Of a stretch of 64,000 nucleotides of DNA, positions 34,606-47,600 are shown in pieces. The DNA lies in NCBI GenBank assembly GCA_963969595.1, contig OZ018411.1, positions 5,148,501 through 5,212,500 of the forward strand. The letters are read 5' to 3'. How positions within the stretch are numbered: position 1 is the first letter of the stretch; every line of letters starts with the position of its first letter. The notes under the pieces were generated by a model. That model did not search any database, had not been told where the DNA came from, and saw only the letters and a list, made by a program, of their open reading frames with translations. The stretch is from Neckera pumila. Taxonomy: Eukaryota > Streptophyta > Bryopsida > Hypnales > Neckeraceae. The position numbers and the translations under genes were made by a program.

Positions 34606-35093
34606 AACCCTCATCCTGCTTGGAGCCATGAGTTCCTTTTTAATGTACTTCCTAAACCAGTACTCGTTTTTTTATTGAGAGAAATGGTAAATAATGCAAT
34701 CATCAATAAAGGCCATCCATTATATAAAGCAATCCTAATCACCACGTTGGTGCCAATACACCATGTACCCGAGTCACCTAAGGATCTAGCGCTTATTTTT
34801 TGGAGTCTCCAAACCGCGGAAAGTGATGCCTTTCCCCGATTGGATGTATACCTTAGTCATTTTGGAAGGGTTAGCCTATTTTTGACCCAAAATGCACATT
34901 TGAAGCCACAAATTGGACATGTTGAAGGTCTACTAACATTACAAGGATTGACAATGAGTTTTTGTGAAGATATCAAGATGTCAATTGCACACATGGGGTC
35001 AAAGTGACCTTCCTTTGCGCAAAGGTTATAAAGAGAGAGAAAATTTCCTACACGAATTCTTTGGTGCAATGTGAGCGCAATCTTCTCTAGCAA
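34606..35093 (-). pseudogene. Degenerate open frame, unknown (possible TE protein)
   Basis: A minus-strand frame reads about 160 codons with a single internal TGA near 34,857. Before the stop it includes LCAKEGHFDPMCAIDILISS and a Cys pair CPICGFKC followed by AFWVKNRLTLPK; after it comes LRYTSNRGKASLSAVWRLQK and SLGDSGTWCIGTNVVIRIAL. The CPxCGxKC knuckle is zinc-ribbon-like. No family is recognised and no ATG is clear. The opposite-strand 110-codon frame over the same DNA looks like a shadow. Confidence 0.35.
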
Positions 35094-38000
35094 AATGGAT
35101 TTTTGAAAAAAAAAATTGAATTTTTTTTAACTACTAAGAATAAAAAAGGTCCACATATCCTTTTTTTTGCTCTTTTTTGCTCCCAATGGCTTCTATAGTA
35201 CTTTAGATCAGTCTATAATATTGCATAATAATGCTTAGTATTGAGTTGACAGTTGAAATTTGCAGGCACCCAGAATCGACGGTTTAGATCTGCAAACACA
35301 GTACTTATAGTACTGCATAGTACTGCCAATCCTATGGCCCCAAACTGCGTTTTTGAGCCAAAAACATGAAGTATTTCTTGCAATCACCTTGTTCCATATT
35401 TAAAAACGTGTTTACAAATCCTCAACTTTAAACTTCAATATGTCATAAATTTCTAGATTCTTTTGCAAAAAAATGAAAATTTTGTTAATTTTTGAATCAA
35501 GAGTGCAAAATATTCATATCAAATACAGTAAATGCTCAATACTTTTGAAAAATTCACCATAGGTATATATTATTGTATAACATTACAATGTAAAACTTTG
35601 TGTCATTCTACAAATAATTAAAAAAATAATCCTTAGACCTTGGTTTAGGTACAAAGTTCAATTTGCAATAAAATATTCAATTTAAGAAAATTTTGAAGTA
35701 TGAAAATATCAAAGAAAAACTAGATTTGATGAACTTCCGTTTTGCAATTGGAATCACATGAAATCAAAATGTTTTTATAGCAAAGATTAAAAACAAGAGG
35801 AAAGTACTAGAAGTTGCCAAAATACATAGTAAGGTGATTCATAGATTAATTATCTTCTTTTGTAGAATATTCAATAATACCACAATAAAGAAATTTTCAA
35901 CACCATCCACATCAAATGTGTTTAAGTAAAAAAATTTAAGAAAAAATAAAAAAATAAAAAATAAAAAAATAAAAAAATATAGGTTCTTTTGTTTCAATAT
36001 GGCATTGGCATGTTTCAAGGTTAATCCACCACTATCTACAACAGGGTGAATGCAAAAAATACTTGTACTATTTTGTGTCACATCTTGCATGTTGGTTTGT
36101 TTTTTAGGCATAACTTTTGCTTATTGAATCCAAATGACTTAAGATTTATAGAGAAGGTGCTCATGACCCACTATACACCTTACCTAATTTTTTGGCAATT
36201 TTCAAAAATGTTTTACTAAATAAAAACAGCCCCCAATTTTATGTCACAAATTCCAATTTGGAGGTTTTTAGTACTATTTTGTACCCAAAAAATCGAATTT
36301 GGAGCTGAAATTTGGATGAGATGGTCTTCTTGTAGACTTCTAGCTCTCCAGGAGAGATATTTTAAAAGAAGTTAATTTTGTGTAGTGTAGAAGTCTACAA
36401 AGTGAGCTTCTTTTTGCTTGCATTTTGAAACACATAAAACATTATTTTGGTGGGTTTTTTGGTGAATGACCATCTCCATAGAGCTGTTGCACATGGTCAA
36501 TATTTATCTAATTTACTAAAATTATCTTACTATTTTTAACTAATTAAAGCATCAAAGTGTCTATTTTCTTGAGATTTGGCACTTTCTAGTTCTCCCACTT
36601 AGAGAATTTTTCTGTGCTTTTCCTTCCTAGGGTTTCTTCATCTTAAAGTTATATACATTGGCCAGATTTTAAAAAAATATTAAAAATTGTTTTTCTATGC
36701 TTAAAGTACTCCCAAAAAAATAGCATCAAATAGTGAAAACACAACAAAATTGACAGGTGTTTCTTGCATTCACCCAACATAGACATTGAAGTTTTGAAAT
36801 GACATAAAAATGTTCAATTTAGATAACCATTAAAAGTATCCAATTAAGCTTGTGAGCATGGTTCTATTAAAAGAAATTTAAATCTCAGTGGTGATTCAAC
36901 AAGAAATTCTAGAATTCTCTTAGCATGTAATTTTTAGAAATTGTCTAATTAGAATATGAGTTTCATAGTGAAAATAATTATAGCAAGAATTACAGGTGCA
37001 TCCAAAATCAATCCTATGCATTATAATCAGAAGATGTAAATTTTAGGCCAAAATATGAAGAAAAGATGGCTTTTGTCAACGAGGTTGCAACTAGAAAGCA
37101 GTTAGATACTAGCTAGCAGTTTAAACTCAATGATATTGATATTAACTCATATTGAACCCACAATTCACTTTCCAATATTGACTAGTCAAGAAAGCAAAAT
37201 ATGCTTATTTGATGATGAGAGTAGGGTATACATATCCAGAATTGCCCTCGATCCAATTGCGGACCATATTATTGGGCTCCATTGCATCTTCTTGCATTCC
37301 AATATAGTGAAAATAATAAAGTTGCATCATAACTTTGCAATATATAGAATTGGGATTGAAAGGGTTGAAATCTGGTTGAAAAAATATGGTTTTAGAACTT
37401 CAAGGAACACCACTATGCAGTTTAAACACCAGCATGGCAAAATGTATTCCATAAATTGAAGGAATCTTTTGGATTACCATTCCAAACGTGTAGAAAGTTA
37501 AAGAACCACATTAGAATTCAAATAGACAAGAATAGTCCCCCTTGGGACAACAATAGGAAGCTATATGTTTTTGCTTTAATTTGATCCACTTATAGTATAA
37601 TGTGTCTTGTTATAAAGAAAATTGAATTGACCAATATACATCTGAGAAATCTTTGATTTGCCATTCTATTGCAAAAATAAAATTTTGAATCCAACTATTC
37701 TAAAGGATATTTCATGCTATGCTCCAGGTTTCAATGAATTCTTGAAATTTAATTGGTGGAAGGTTGAAAATTGGGACTTGGGGCTTCATACGAAATCCCA
37801 AATCTCTAAGTTCCTAAGTCCCACATGATTCCAAAACACCTACATGGCAACACATTTGGGGAGTTTTGGCATCAAGAATATGAGATTTAGAGGCCAAATT
37901 GGAGCTAACAAAAGTAGAAATCCAACTCAGCTTTTAAGTTCCAACTATTGTTTTAAATATAAAATTAGAAAAAACAAACTATGTGAACTATCCTCATTGG

Positions 38001-38477
38001 TTGAAATTCTGTCCAAATCTAGATCTGTGTAAAGCATATTTGATATTGAAAGGGCTCCAAGTATGAAGTTTTGACTTTATGACCCATTAAGGGGCCTTAA
38101 TACATATTTTGACTTTATGACTTTATGACCCATTACGAGGGCACTTATATATTATAAAATACAATACAAAGAGACAAATTGGGACTTAAATTGGAACTTT
38201 GGCCTTCACACTATAAAGGAGGGTTGATATTTTATAAGCCTAAAATCACAAGTATACGAGTGTAGAAGACAGTACTCCTAAGTTATAAATACCTATGTTA
38301 TAGGTGTTTATGTTGTAAGCATCTTCAATGGTTATAAGATTTCTACTTATACATATATTCAAGGCTCATATGCTTGCATTTCCATGCTCATATACTCTAG
38401 CATCATTGCACTAAGAAGTCCCTAGTTCCACATTTGATATATTTTATTCACCTTCTACAATCTAATGAAGTTACAAT
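35094..38477. other. AT-rich intergenic DNA, no gene
   Basis: Contains an A-rich AAAAAAT microsatellite at about 35,935-35,985. The open frames at 37,130-37,459 and 37,844-38,032 (+) have no recognisable motif. ATTTTGACTTTATGACTTTA near 38,105 is a small local duplication. No transposon ends were resolved. Confidence 0.5.
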
Positions 38478-38643
38478 ATAAGCCCCTTGTATTTCGTAAA
38501 CGCATTTTAATTAACATCCACCTATTTTTATATGAACATTAATATCAAATATAACATCAAGATGTTACATTTGACATTATTATTATGACAAAAAACAGTG
38601 GATATCAATTAAAATGTGCCCGCAAAAACATGGGGGTCTTATG
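38478..38643. mobile_element. Foldback MITE, second copy of the 34,093 family
   Basis: ATAAGCCCC...CGCATTTTAATTAACATCCAC at the left (38,478 onward) is matched, inverted, by GTGGATATCAATTAAAATGT and a final GGGGGTCTTAT at the right. The centre TAACATCAAGATGTTA is palindromic as in the copy at 34,093-34,241. Confidence 0.75.
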
Positions 38644-40685
38644 TTGTTGGAATTTGACCTTGAATTAGGATCCAAAAAGTTGGGACTTGGGGTGTAGTGT
38701 GAAATGCCCCTAAGTATATACAATGACTAAAAGGGACAATAATGGGTCATCCTACCTTAAATTTGATTCCCTTTGAGTTGAATTGGGTTCCGTCCAGTGA
38801 ATAATCTTGTACATATATATATATATAGCTCTGATATTTGATGTTCCAATAGTGCTTGAACAATTGTCTAAAGGTAAATTGGTTATTGAAAGCAATATGT
38901 AGTAATATTATTAATATATTATGAATACCAATAATTTCATCTAGACAACCATATAATTAAGTACTAATAGTATCACTTGGATTGATTTTGTAGGTGTAAT
39001 ACCAGAGTTGTAGATGAGGTATCTTAAGTAAGGTAAGGTGAGCTAGCCTATCTCCATCCACTTTTTATTGTAGTCATATACCAACCAACCTTCATTCACT
39101 CACAACAAGCTTATCTATTGCTTGCACCAAAATGTAGGTTATAAGTCAAAAAAAGGGTCAAAATTTGATGAAAATAGATGTTGTGATTATCATGCTTGCA
39201 GATTTATTTATTTGAATTTAATAGTGGCTACCATTAGTGCTTTAGTAGGGTGATTAGCCAATAGAATTTAGGACTTTTAATGAACAAAATTGAAAATTTT
39301 TGTTAAAAAGTTTGAAACTAATTGTAGTGGTTCTTTCCAAAAGGCTAAAATATTTTTTTACTACCGTATTAAGTGTTTGATACAATTGAGAGGACCAATA
39401 GACAACGAATATAAATGTCGGGCTTAAAACACTAAGGGACCAAAAATTGACATCTCTAGAGTTTACAAGCAATTATATGATTGGTCTACTAAGTCAAGTG
39501 AAGAAGATAAAGACCACAATAAGGATTAGGGTCCCAACTACAGGGATAACAAAAAAGGTTTGGATCGTCTAGCAATCTTTGTAGTCTAGCAAGTGCACTA
39601 GTGAAGGATTTCTAGGGTATAAGAGGTAAGGGCGGTTGCATAGTACATCAGAGTGAGGACAATAAGGGTGAGTAGCAACAACGATCCCATTGATCCCACT
39701 ACCTTTTCTCCATTCTATTTCAAAAAATATGATTCTTCTTGCATTTTGATCACCTTTGTGAACGCATTCTATGAAAAATATTGGACACTCTTTAGATTGC
39801 ATGGCACATGTTCATATAGTTAAGTTGGACAGAGAGATACATATTCACCTTATGTAAATCCATAATTCACACTAATTGCAACTAAGCATACTCACTATTA
39901 TAAAATATAAATTACTTTTATTGGATCTTGTTAGCACATGAAAGAGGATTCCAATGCACTTTTGGCATGCATTATTTGAAAGCCGTATAAATAAATTATT
40001 AAATTTCAAAGTATTGTTTGTAGGTGATCAATAACTCAATTCTCTAGACTCTTATGTTGTCATTGAGTACATCTTGTATCATTAATATATAGTATCACAT
40101 TTTAAAGATTCAAAGATTACTTTGAATGAATGAAAAAATCACTTAGACAAAGCATTGTTCTCAATTACACTACATTCATTATCTAGAATATGATTTTCAA
40201 AGTGCTTAAAGAAGAATTTGAAGAGAAAAATGTAAATTAGACTCTCAGACTTAAAAGACAATCATCAACAATACTAAAACAATGTTGAATTGCATCTCAA
40301 ACTTGAAAAATTTCAAAACATGCCCGCTTTCCACAACTCACTATGTTGTCAACAATGACTCAATTACTTACAATAAAGTCAAATATTAAGAGTGAAGAGC
40401 CTATATTGACATAGATGGCAACAACTCTAGATATTCATGACCTTATTGACTAACCCCTATAGGAGCAAATAGCATTATTTGGCAACATAGCAATTTTGGT
40501 CATCCATTTACAAATGGAATTTTCATTGTTTTTCAGACTTTTACACAACATGTGGTCAAGGAGTAGCTTCATGACACAACAATTTTCATAACCGGCATTT
40601 GACGACATGGTTAAAAAATTATTCTATGATACATAGTTCTTTTGCAACCCAGGCAACATGATGAGCTTAGAAAAAATCACTTCTT
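38644..40685. other. AT-rich intergenic DNA, no gene
   Basis: A short TA microsatellite lies at 38,812-38,826. Small open frames (39,254-39,472, 39,569-39,802, both minus) are not supported. No ends of known element types were seen. Confidence 0.5.
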
Positions 40686-42508
40686 TTAACCCTAAAGGTC
40701 AGAGACTATGTTTTCACTAAAACCGCTCCGAAACTGCCATTTCTAATACAAATACCAGATTTTAGAAAAAGACATTTTTGGACGCATGTAACCATAGGAT
40801 CTTGTAGTAAGCTTGTTTGAAAATATGTACAAAAAATTTCAGAATTTTCCACATTGTAGATTGCAAGATGTAGCATTTGAATTGACAAATAACCCTTTTG
40901 GGGCCCTTTGGAAAACCGGGCAGCTGCACTTCACAAGGCCACATTCAAATGAAAAATGCCCAAAATGGTAGTCACTTTTTGGATTCATTCTTCAAAGCAA
41001 GTTCTCTACAAGCTTAAAAAATTTCAGATCATTTGGAATTGTACAACATATAGGAAAAAAATAGGTCAGAGAAGTAAAGAATGATTCAAAACACTAAATT
41101 GTTAAGAATTTAATTTTGGAACTGAAAAATGTCAATCCCAACAGTTGTAGTGTTGTAATAAACAATATACACCCTATTCTTTTATTTTTTTCAAAAAAAT
41201 AAAAAGTTGAGTCAAATAAAGGACTTCAAAGTATATTTTAGAGTAGGGAATCTATAAATGCCCGCAAACTAGAACACCTCATAATTTTCATCTCATAAAT
41301 CAAAATGGAATAATTCAAAGCTTTACACATGTATATGAATCTTAAAAAATAATTTTAAATTTTTATTTTTTAAAAAGTGTTTTTTCAAAAAAAAAATTGA
41401 GATGCCTGCTAACCATTGAAAACGACACATCATCCAATAACTTCTTAACCATGTAGTCAAAAGATTTGAAAATTGTTGGGCCTTAATCCCTAAAATTTCA
41501 TGACTATGTAATCACCAAAAATGCTCCAAAATTGCCATTTCTAATACAACTACCAAAGTTTTGGAATAAAATAATTTTTGATACATGTAACCGTAGGATC
41601 TTGTAGTATGATATTTTGAAAACATGTGGTAAAAATTTCAGAAAATTCCACCGTGTGGATCATAAGATATGAGCATTCAAAGTCTTGAAAACCATTTTTT
41701 CAATCCTGCGAAAAACCGGGCAGCTGCACTTTGCAAGCTCACTTTTCAATGAAAAAATGCCAATAAAGGTGGTGCTTCTTTGAATTCAGTTTCCTAAACA
41801 AGTTGTCTATATGCTTGAAAATTTTCCCATCATTTGGAATTGTATAACATATAGGAAAAAAATAGTAAGTAGAAAGAAGTAGAAAATGATTCAAAATACT
41901 AAATTGTTAAAAATTTAATTATGGAATTAAAATGCCAATCCCAACGGTTGTAATGTTGTAATAATCAATCTACATCCTACGATTTTTTTTTTCCCAAAAT
42001 ATTGAAAATTGAGCTAAATAAACAACTTTAAAGGTTTTTTTAGAGTAGACAATCCATAACTGCCCGCAAACCAAAAACCCTCATAACTTTTGACTCATTG
42101 ATTGAAATGGAATGACTCAAATTTTTTCAAATATATCTAAATGTAGAGAACCAATTTCAAAAAAAAATTCCGGAAAAAATGATTTTTTCTGATCTGCCCA
42201 AACTGCCCAGTTACAAAAAAAAGTAACATATTAGGTCACAACTTTTGACTCGTATTTTGAAATGTCATAAAACTTGGTACACATGAAGATATTCCTCGTC
42301 CCCACCTTCTATTAAAATTTCAGCCTCAAATATGGACATCTCTAGTCACATATACCTGCCCAAAATTTCTATACGCCCAAAAAACGCATGTTGGTCCTTT
42401 AGGGGTTAAAGCTACTCCTCGGGCAGAAGAAAATAAAATTTATATTCATAATGAGCTGCCCAAAATTGTTATGTTGCCAAAAAACGCCGTTTAGTCCTAT
42501 AGGGGTTA
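40686..42508 (+). mobile_element. TTAA-type element R7, interrupted by a nested copy
   Basis: The outer element starts TTAACCCTAAAGGTCAGAG and resumes after the nested copy as GCTACTCCTCGGGCAG, ending CGCCGTTTAGTCCTATAGGG GTTAA at 42,508. Without the insert it matches the copy at 59,429-60,365 from end to end, including GACTATGTTTTCAC, GGGCAGCTGCACTTCACAAG and the CGCCGTTT..TCC terminus. Non-coding. Confidence 0.8.
41483..42409 (+). mobile_element. TTAA-type element R8, nested in R7 with TTAA duplication
   Basis: It is bounded by TTAATCCCTAAAATTTCATG and TTGGTCCTTTAGGGGTTAA. Outer flanks GGGCC and AGCTAC join, with one TTAA kept, to GGGCCTTAAAGCTAC; the uninterrupted relative at about 60,235 reads GGGCCTACAAGCTAC, the same length with two differences. 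So the insertion duplicated TTAA and added the rest. 927 bp including both TTAAs; subfamily 2; no transposase. Confidence 0.85.
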
Positions 42509-42509
42509 A

Positions 42510-44139
42510 AATAAAAATTTGAACTTGATTTTTTATATTTATATATGCTTGAAATGCTTTGAACCATTTATTTCAATTGATAAGACCTAAATTATGAGAA
42601 GTTTTAATTTGCAGGCACTTATAGAATCTCTACTCAAAAATAAACTTTGAAGTTCTTTTTTGAATTGACTTTTCAATTTTCCTAGGAAAAAGGGTATAGG
42701 TTGTTTATTATAACATTGCAACTATTGGGAATGGAATTAAATTTTAATTCTATAGCTAAATTCTTAACAGTTTAGGATATTTAATCATGTATTATTTGTT
42801 TCTACTTACTATTTTTTTTAAGCATGAATATGAAAAAAAAATTGAATTTCTTTATATATATTTTGAAGTTTTTTCTTCAATATATTATAGAAAGATGTAA
42901 GTTATAGGACTTACACATTTTATAGCTAAAAATTCTGAAAGATGAAACTTAATCCCTAAAAGACCGGGCTTATTTGAATATAATTCTTATTTTCTTGACT
43001 AGTTCTTGTTACAAAAAAAACTTCTCACTCTTGTGGAATAATTTAGATGATTGTTGTTGCTGAAATGAAAAAGACTTATATAGCTTTCCTATGAAAAAAA
43101 GATCAATGAAATTGCACAGTTTTTGAGAAAACGATAGTGTTGATAAAATGGTTGAAAGATGTTTGCTTAAGGAGTACTTTGTAAGTATGCTAAAATTGGA
43201 ATGTTGAAATCGGAATGTTCAAAAGTACTCCAAAAACTCTTATTTGTTTCCACATGTACATATCATCATGGTATTGATGTATAATTTTTTCAATTAAATT
43301 TAAGGTATGGAAAAAGAGATATGAGGATGTGAAGTGATGGCTCAAAGGGCCTTCTTCACTCTCAAAAAAATCACCAAAAGTTGCACACTTGATCATTTCA
43401 TAATCTTATTATAGTGACAGATTTAATAGAAAAAATCATATGTCCAGGGTCTCTTTGTTGATCAAAAACTGTTAGTGAGGTTCATATTATGAATTTTCTA
43501 CAAATGTAATTGCAAAAGCCATATAGTAGCCTTACAGTGGTCCTTTAGAGGTTAACCATTTGGGAAGAGTTGAAAATACTTCTTTTTGAAATTCAAACAC
43601 CATGATTTTCTAATTGGTAAAGTTTCTTATTTTGAAATTTTAGGAAAGTGCACTCTAACAAGTTAACTAGAGATACCACATTTAACTATTTCTAGACTAT
43701 TCATTAAATTCTAGACAAGACATTCAAAAATTTCCAGATGGAGATCTCCAAATGTTTGAATAGATCATTGGATGTTTTGTATAGATTTCTAGATGTTTTA
43801 TATTGATCTCCTAATGTTTTACATTATCTCTTAATGATTTTCACCTAATATTTTTTCTCCTGATGCTCTGGACTCTTTGAAAGTCCAAAAGTAGTTAAAG
43901 GTAGCATAAAGGATCCTACAAATGGATTTGTAAATGAAAAAATGTATATGAAGATTTAGTCTTGCCTTGGATACAAATGTTTTGAAGCAATTTTAGGCCT
44001 AAAAAAGAGGTTAACGTTATGATGCATTAATTGCTATTTTGGAAGGCGCTTGCAATAAAAAAATATGTACTTGCAAATGTTATATATTAAATATTAGACA
44101 ACATGATTGATTACACATTCAACACAAAATTAGGCATTT
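42510..44139. other. AT-rich intergenic DNA with TTAA-family fragments
   Basis: Inverted subfamily-2 text follows 42,540 (for example AATGGAATTAAATTTTAATTCT), and single ends occur near 42,950 (TTAATCCCTAAAAGACC) and 43,540 (GTGGTCCTTTAGAGGTTAA). A minus open frame at 43,190-43,396 has no motif. A run of variants of CTAGATGTTTTATATTGATC lies at 43,730-43,830. Confidence 0.5.
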
Positions 44140-44159
44140 TTGCACTTGGCCAAGTGCAA
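44140..44159. repeat. 20-bp perfect palindrome
   Basis: TTGCACTTGGCCAAGTGCAA reads identically on both strands. It lies about 500 bases beyond the stop of the ParB/methyltransferase-like gene. A dimeric protein could bind such a site, but no function is shown. Confidence 0.9.
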
Positions 44160-44653
44160 TGACCGTATGCAAAACTATTCACAAAAAATGTGTTAACAAA
44201 AACTTGAGTACCCCTCAGATTTTAAAAAAATCCATTTCTTAATTTCATCATGCAATACTATCGCTTCGAATGCAAGCTGTCTGTAAGGATGCAATTTCAG
44301 TTCTTTCAAGAGACACACAAGTCCAATACATTTTATTTCTTCCTATCAATCATTTGTTTTGGTCTCATGTATTAATCTTTCTGCTTCGTACATTGCAATT
44401 ACATTAGTGTTATAATATTTAAATGCGGATACCATGCGTACAACAATTTCCATAAAATGTTTTTAAAATATTTATTTATAAATCCAGAATGACATTGAAG
44501 GTTTAGCAACTACCTTCACATTTTTAAATTATGTGCTCACATCAATCAAATACTATATAGTCATTTGAACATCTTCATAGACTTTCAAAACTAACACACA
44601 AGGTCTATACTCTCACATACTTTATTCTACCATCACATGTATTATTATGTTTC

Positions 44654-47600
44654 TTATAACGGCCTTGCTTCATCCGATGCCTCCAACACTTGTGAAGATG
44701 ATTGTTCAAAGTCTTCTCCTTCTCCTATACCAATTGCCTCCGCTTGATCGTGTGCATTTAGTCCATCAATTGGACTCAGTGGAGGCAGAGAGGTATACTG
44801 CAACGCCGTATCCACCATAGCGCTTGCAACAGGCGTTGTTACTCTCGCTGATAAAGTTGGCGAAAGACAAGGTCCTTCCAAGATGGAAGTAATCCGATGA
44901 TAAATGTAATGTGGTCCTTCACCTGTCCGAGTAAATCGAACGTTGTCCCTATTACGATAACATCCTTCACCATCAGGGACAAAGCTCATTTCATCCAATT
45001 GGCTGAATGCAGAAAATGCTGACATGGACTCCGTTTGTGCTATTGTATCTGCATTTTCTCCTACGCCCCCTTGAACTTCTTCCGGTTCTACGTTGTCCAC
45101 CTCATCAACTGCTTCTGCAACAACAAAATCCGGGTCTTGTTCCACTTCCATCAACTCTGCTTGGTCCCCACGGGCGTCACTGACTGCATCAGTGTCACGA
45201 GAACCTAAACTTCGGCCAGCACTTGGTAATCTGTCAGATTGTGTCCGCTCAGCATCACTCTCATCTTCGTTTGTCGATGAGGCTCCCGAATCAACTGCTA
45301 CAGCTTTTCCCTTTCGCCTTATTTGTCTAGTCACTTGAAATCTCTCTTTTTCATCGGAGGAGTCCCTGGATGACCGTGGTAGTCTTTCAACTCTACCACG
45401 TGGCATAGCTCCATCTGTTTCAGAAACACCGGGACTAGGCAAGTTCTCTTCTGTAGTCAACACTTGTGAGGGTCTGCATTCAGCGGCCATATTCACACTG
45501 TTCACCATCACCAACTTCTCCCCATACATCGATTGCAATCTGTCATACACAAATTGCGTTTTGACGGACACTTTTTTCATGATGATGACATCATGGCCCA
45601 CATATCCTGTCTCTAAAATCCCTGGAATTGTCATTGTTATGCCTAATGTTACCAACCCCCAATTCCGTTGCAAATACATTTGTACCAATCTTTTCAACTC
45701 CACTGGTGTCCTCTCGAACTTGTCTTGCGTTCGAGGCATCACTTCTGCACCCCAAGTGTCTTGAAATATAACATGTAAGTCATCTGTACTGTTCGGTAGG
45801 TTTTCCATGAACCCACTCTCCTTTGGATAATTCATAATGATGACAATGCCACCAATGGGTTGTATACCGCGCCGTCGTTGCTCTCCATGACGCAAATCAT
45901 GCATGTATGAGGACACTGTCTCTGCTTGAAATATCCAAGAACCTTGTAGCACGTGGCAATCCTCTGGCAACGCCATCCTTGACTCCATCGTTTCGTCAAA
46001 GGATACGCCTGGCGGAAACAAAAACACGGCATTCCAACGGAAAATGCCAGACATCCAGTTCTTCAGTTGTTACACGACCTTGCTATAATCCTCGTTCGAC
46101 CATGGGATGTCCTCCCCTTGAGAACCTCCACGTCTACAATCAAAAATCCATAAACATGGTTTGCCAAGTTCAATGTACTCGTCCTCAAAGAACCCTCCTC
46201 TACATCTCACGTGAAATAAAGCTTCACGCTCTTCGTGTTGCACTACAGAGATTTCAACTTGCTAATTCCAATGAGCGTTCGATACATCCTCAACATCTCG
46301 ACCGTATCCCGCATAGCCTTTGCGACCCGCTCGGATATCCACAAAGTGTTGCCTAACAAAAGCTGGGACTACATTCTCTAAACTGCTGAGCATTTGAACT
46401 GTCGTCACTGTAGGAAAACTCCGCGACGTCTTTGTGTCATTATCTAATGTTCTCCCCATCAAGATGAACTGCCTTCCTCCCAAATCTCCATACTTGCTTG
46501 CATCGATGTAGAAGAAATCATCCATGGATGATGGATTTTCATCCCCTACTTCTATTATGAGAAATCGAATTTGATTTTTGATTGCATCTTTCCGCTGTAA
46601 AGTGTCCACTGCATACGCCATTGTACCTTTAGAGGGGTTTGCAGAAGCAGCATCATTGAAATAGTATCGTTGCGAAGCTCGCTTTCCGTTCACCACATCC
46701 TTTGCAGCCATCTTCTGGACCACACGTACATAGTTTTCCGTAGAAATGCTATTCAAGGGCCTCCACCAGGTCTTCTCCATTCTCTTCCGCTTTGGATTCC
46801 CATCCACTAAGACATCAAGATTCCGATCTCTAGCCATCTTCTTCCATTTATCTTCAGCCTTCTTGCTGAAAAATAATTTTCCTTCCTCATATTCTTTGCA
46901 CACCTGCACAATGGCCTTATAGGACTCTTCATCTTCATGCCAAGCATGGCGTGTATAATCCACCATCTTCCTCGACAGCTCCCCCAACGATACATGCTTT
47001 GATAAGTTCTGACTCAAATGTAACGCACTCGCTGCCATTGTCAACGCTTTTGCTCTGTGTGCATCATCAGCTCGAGTAGCAACACTTGGTCTTCCACACG
47101 CTTTCCATATATCGCGCAGTTTGATGAGATTTTCATAATGTGTGGTGAAGAACTTCTGGTCAAACTCCTTCGCATTAATTTTCACCGACGCTTCTATATA
47201 GAATTGAGGATTGTTGTAAACCACAAACTTCGCTTTTCGTTTTACAAACTGCGCATGATACTCTTCATTGGATAAGTGTCCCTCTTCCTTTTCCCGTTGA
47301 GCTCGTTTACAAGCACCAACAACATGTTGGCCATCTACTAGTTCCCATACAATATTGCTCTCCAACCACTCCTTTGTAATGTGCTGCTCGAGAGGGATGA
47401 ATTCGCTTGGCAATGTCTTAAATACACGGCTTCAAGTTCACGTGCAGTACCTTCTTGGCTGAACGGCACCTCTACCACCTCTGTCTCGCCCTCGTCGTTA
47501 TTACTGTCATAGCGATATGCAATGGGACGAAGGGTTATTGCACTCACTCCATCAGCTTTGGATCCCCTGAGGCGCTCGTACATTTCATTTACACGCCAAT

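Noticed and set aside
47338..47413. A 35-bp intron to explain the frame change in the ParB-like gene
   Set aside because: GT and AG dinucleotides are available but the intron would be far too short for plants; a small indel explains the shift better.
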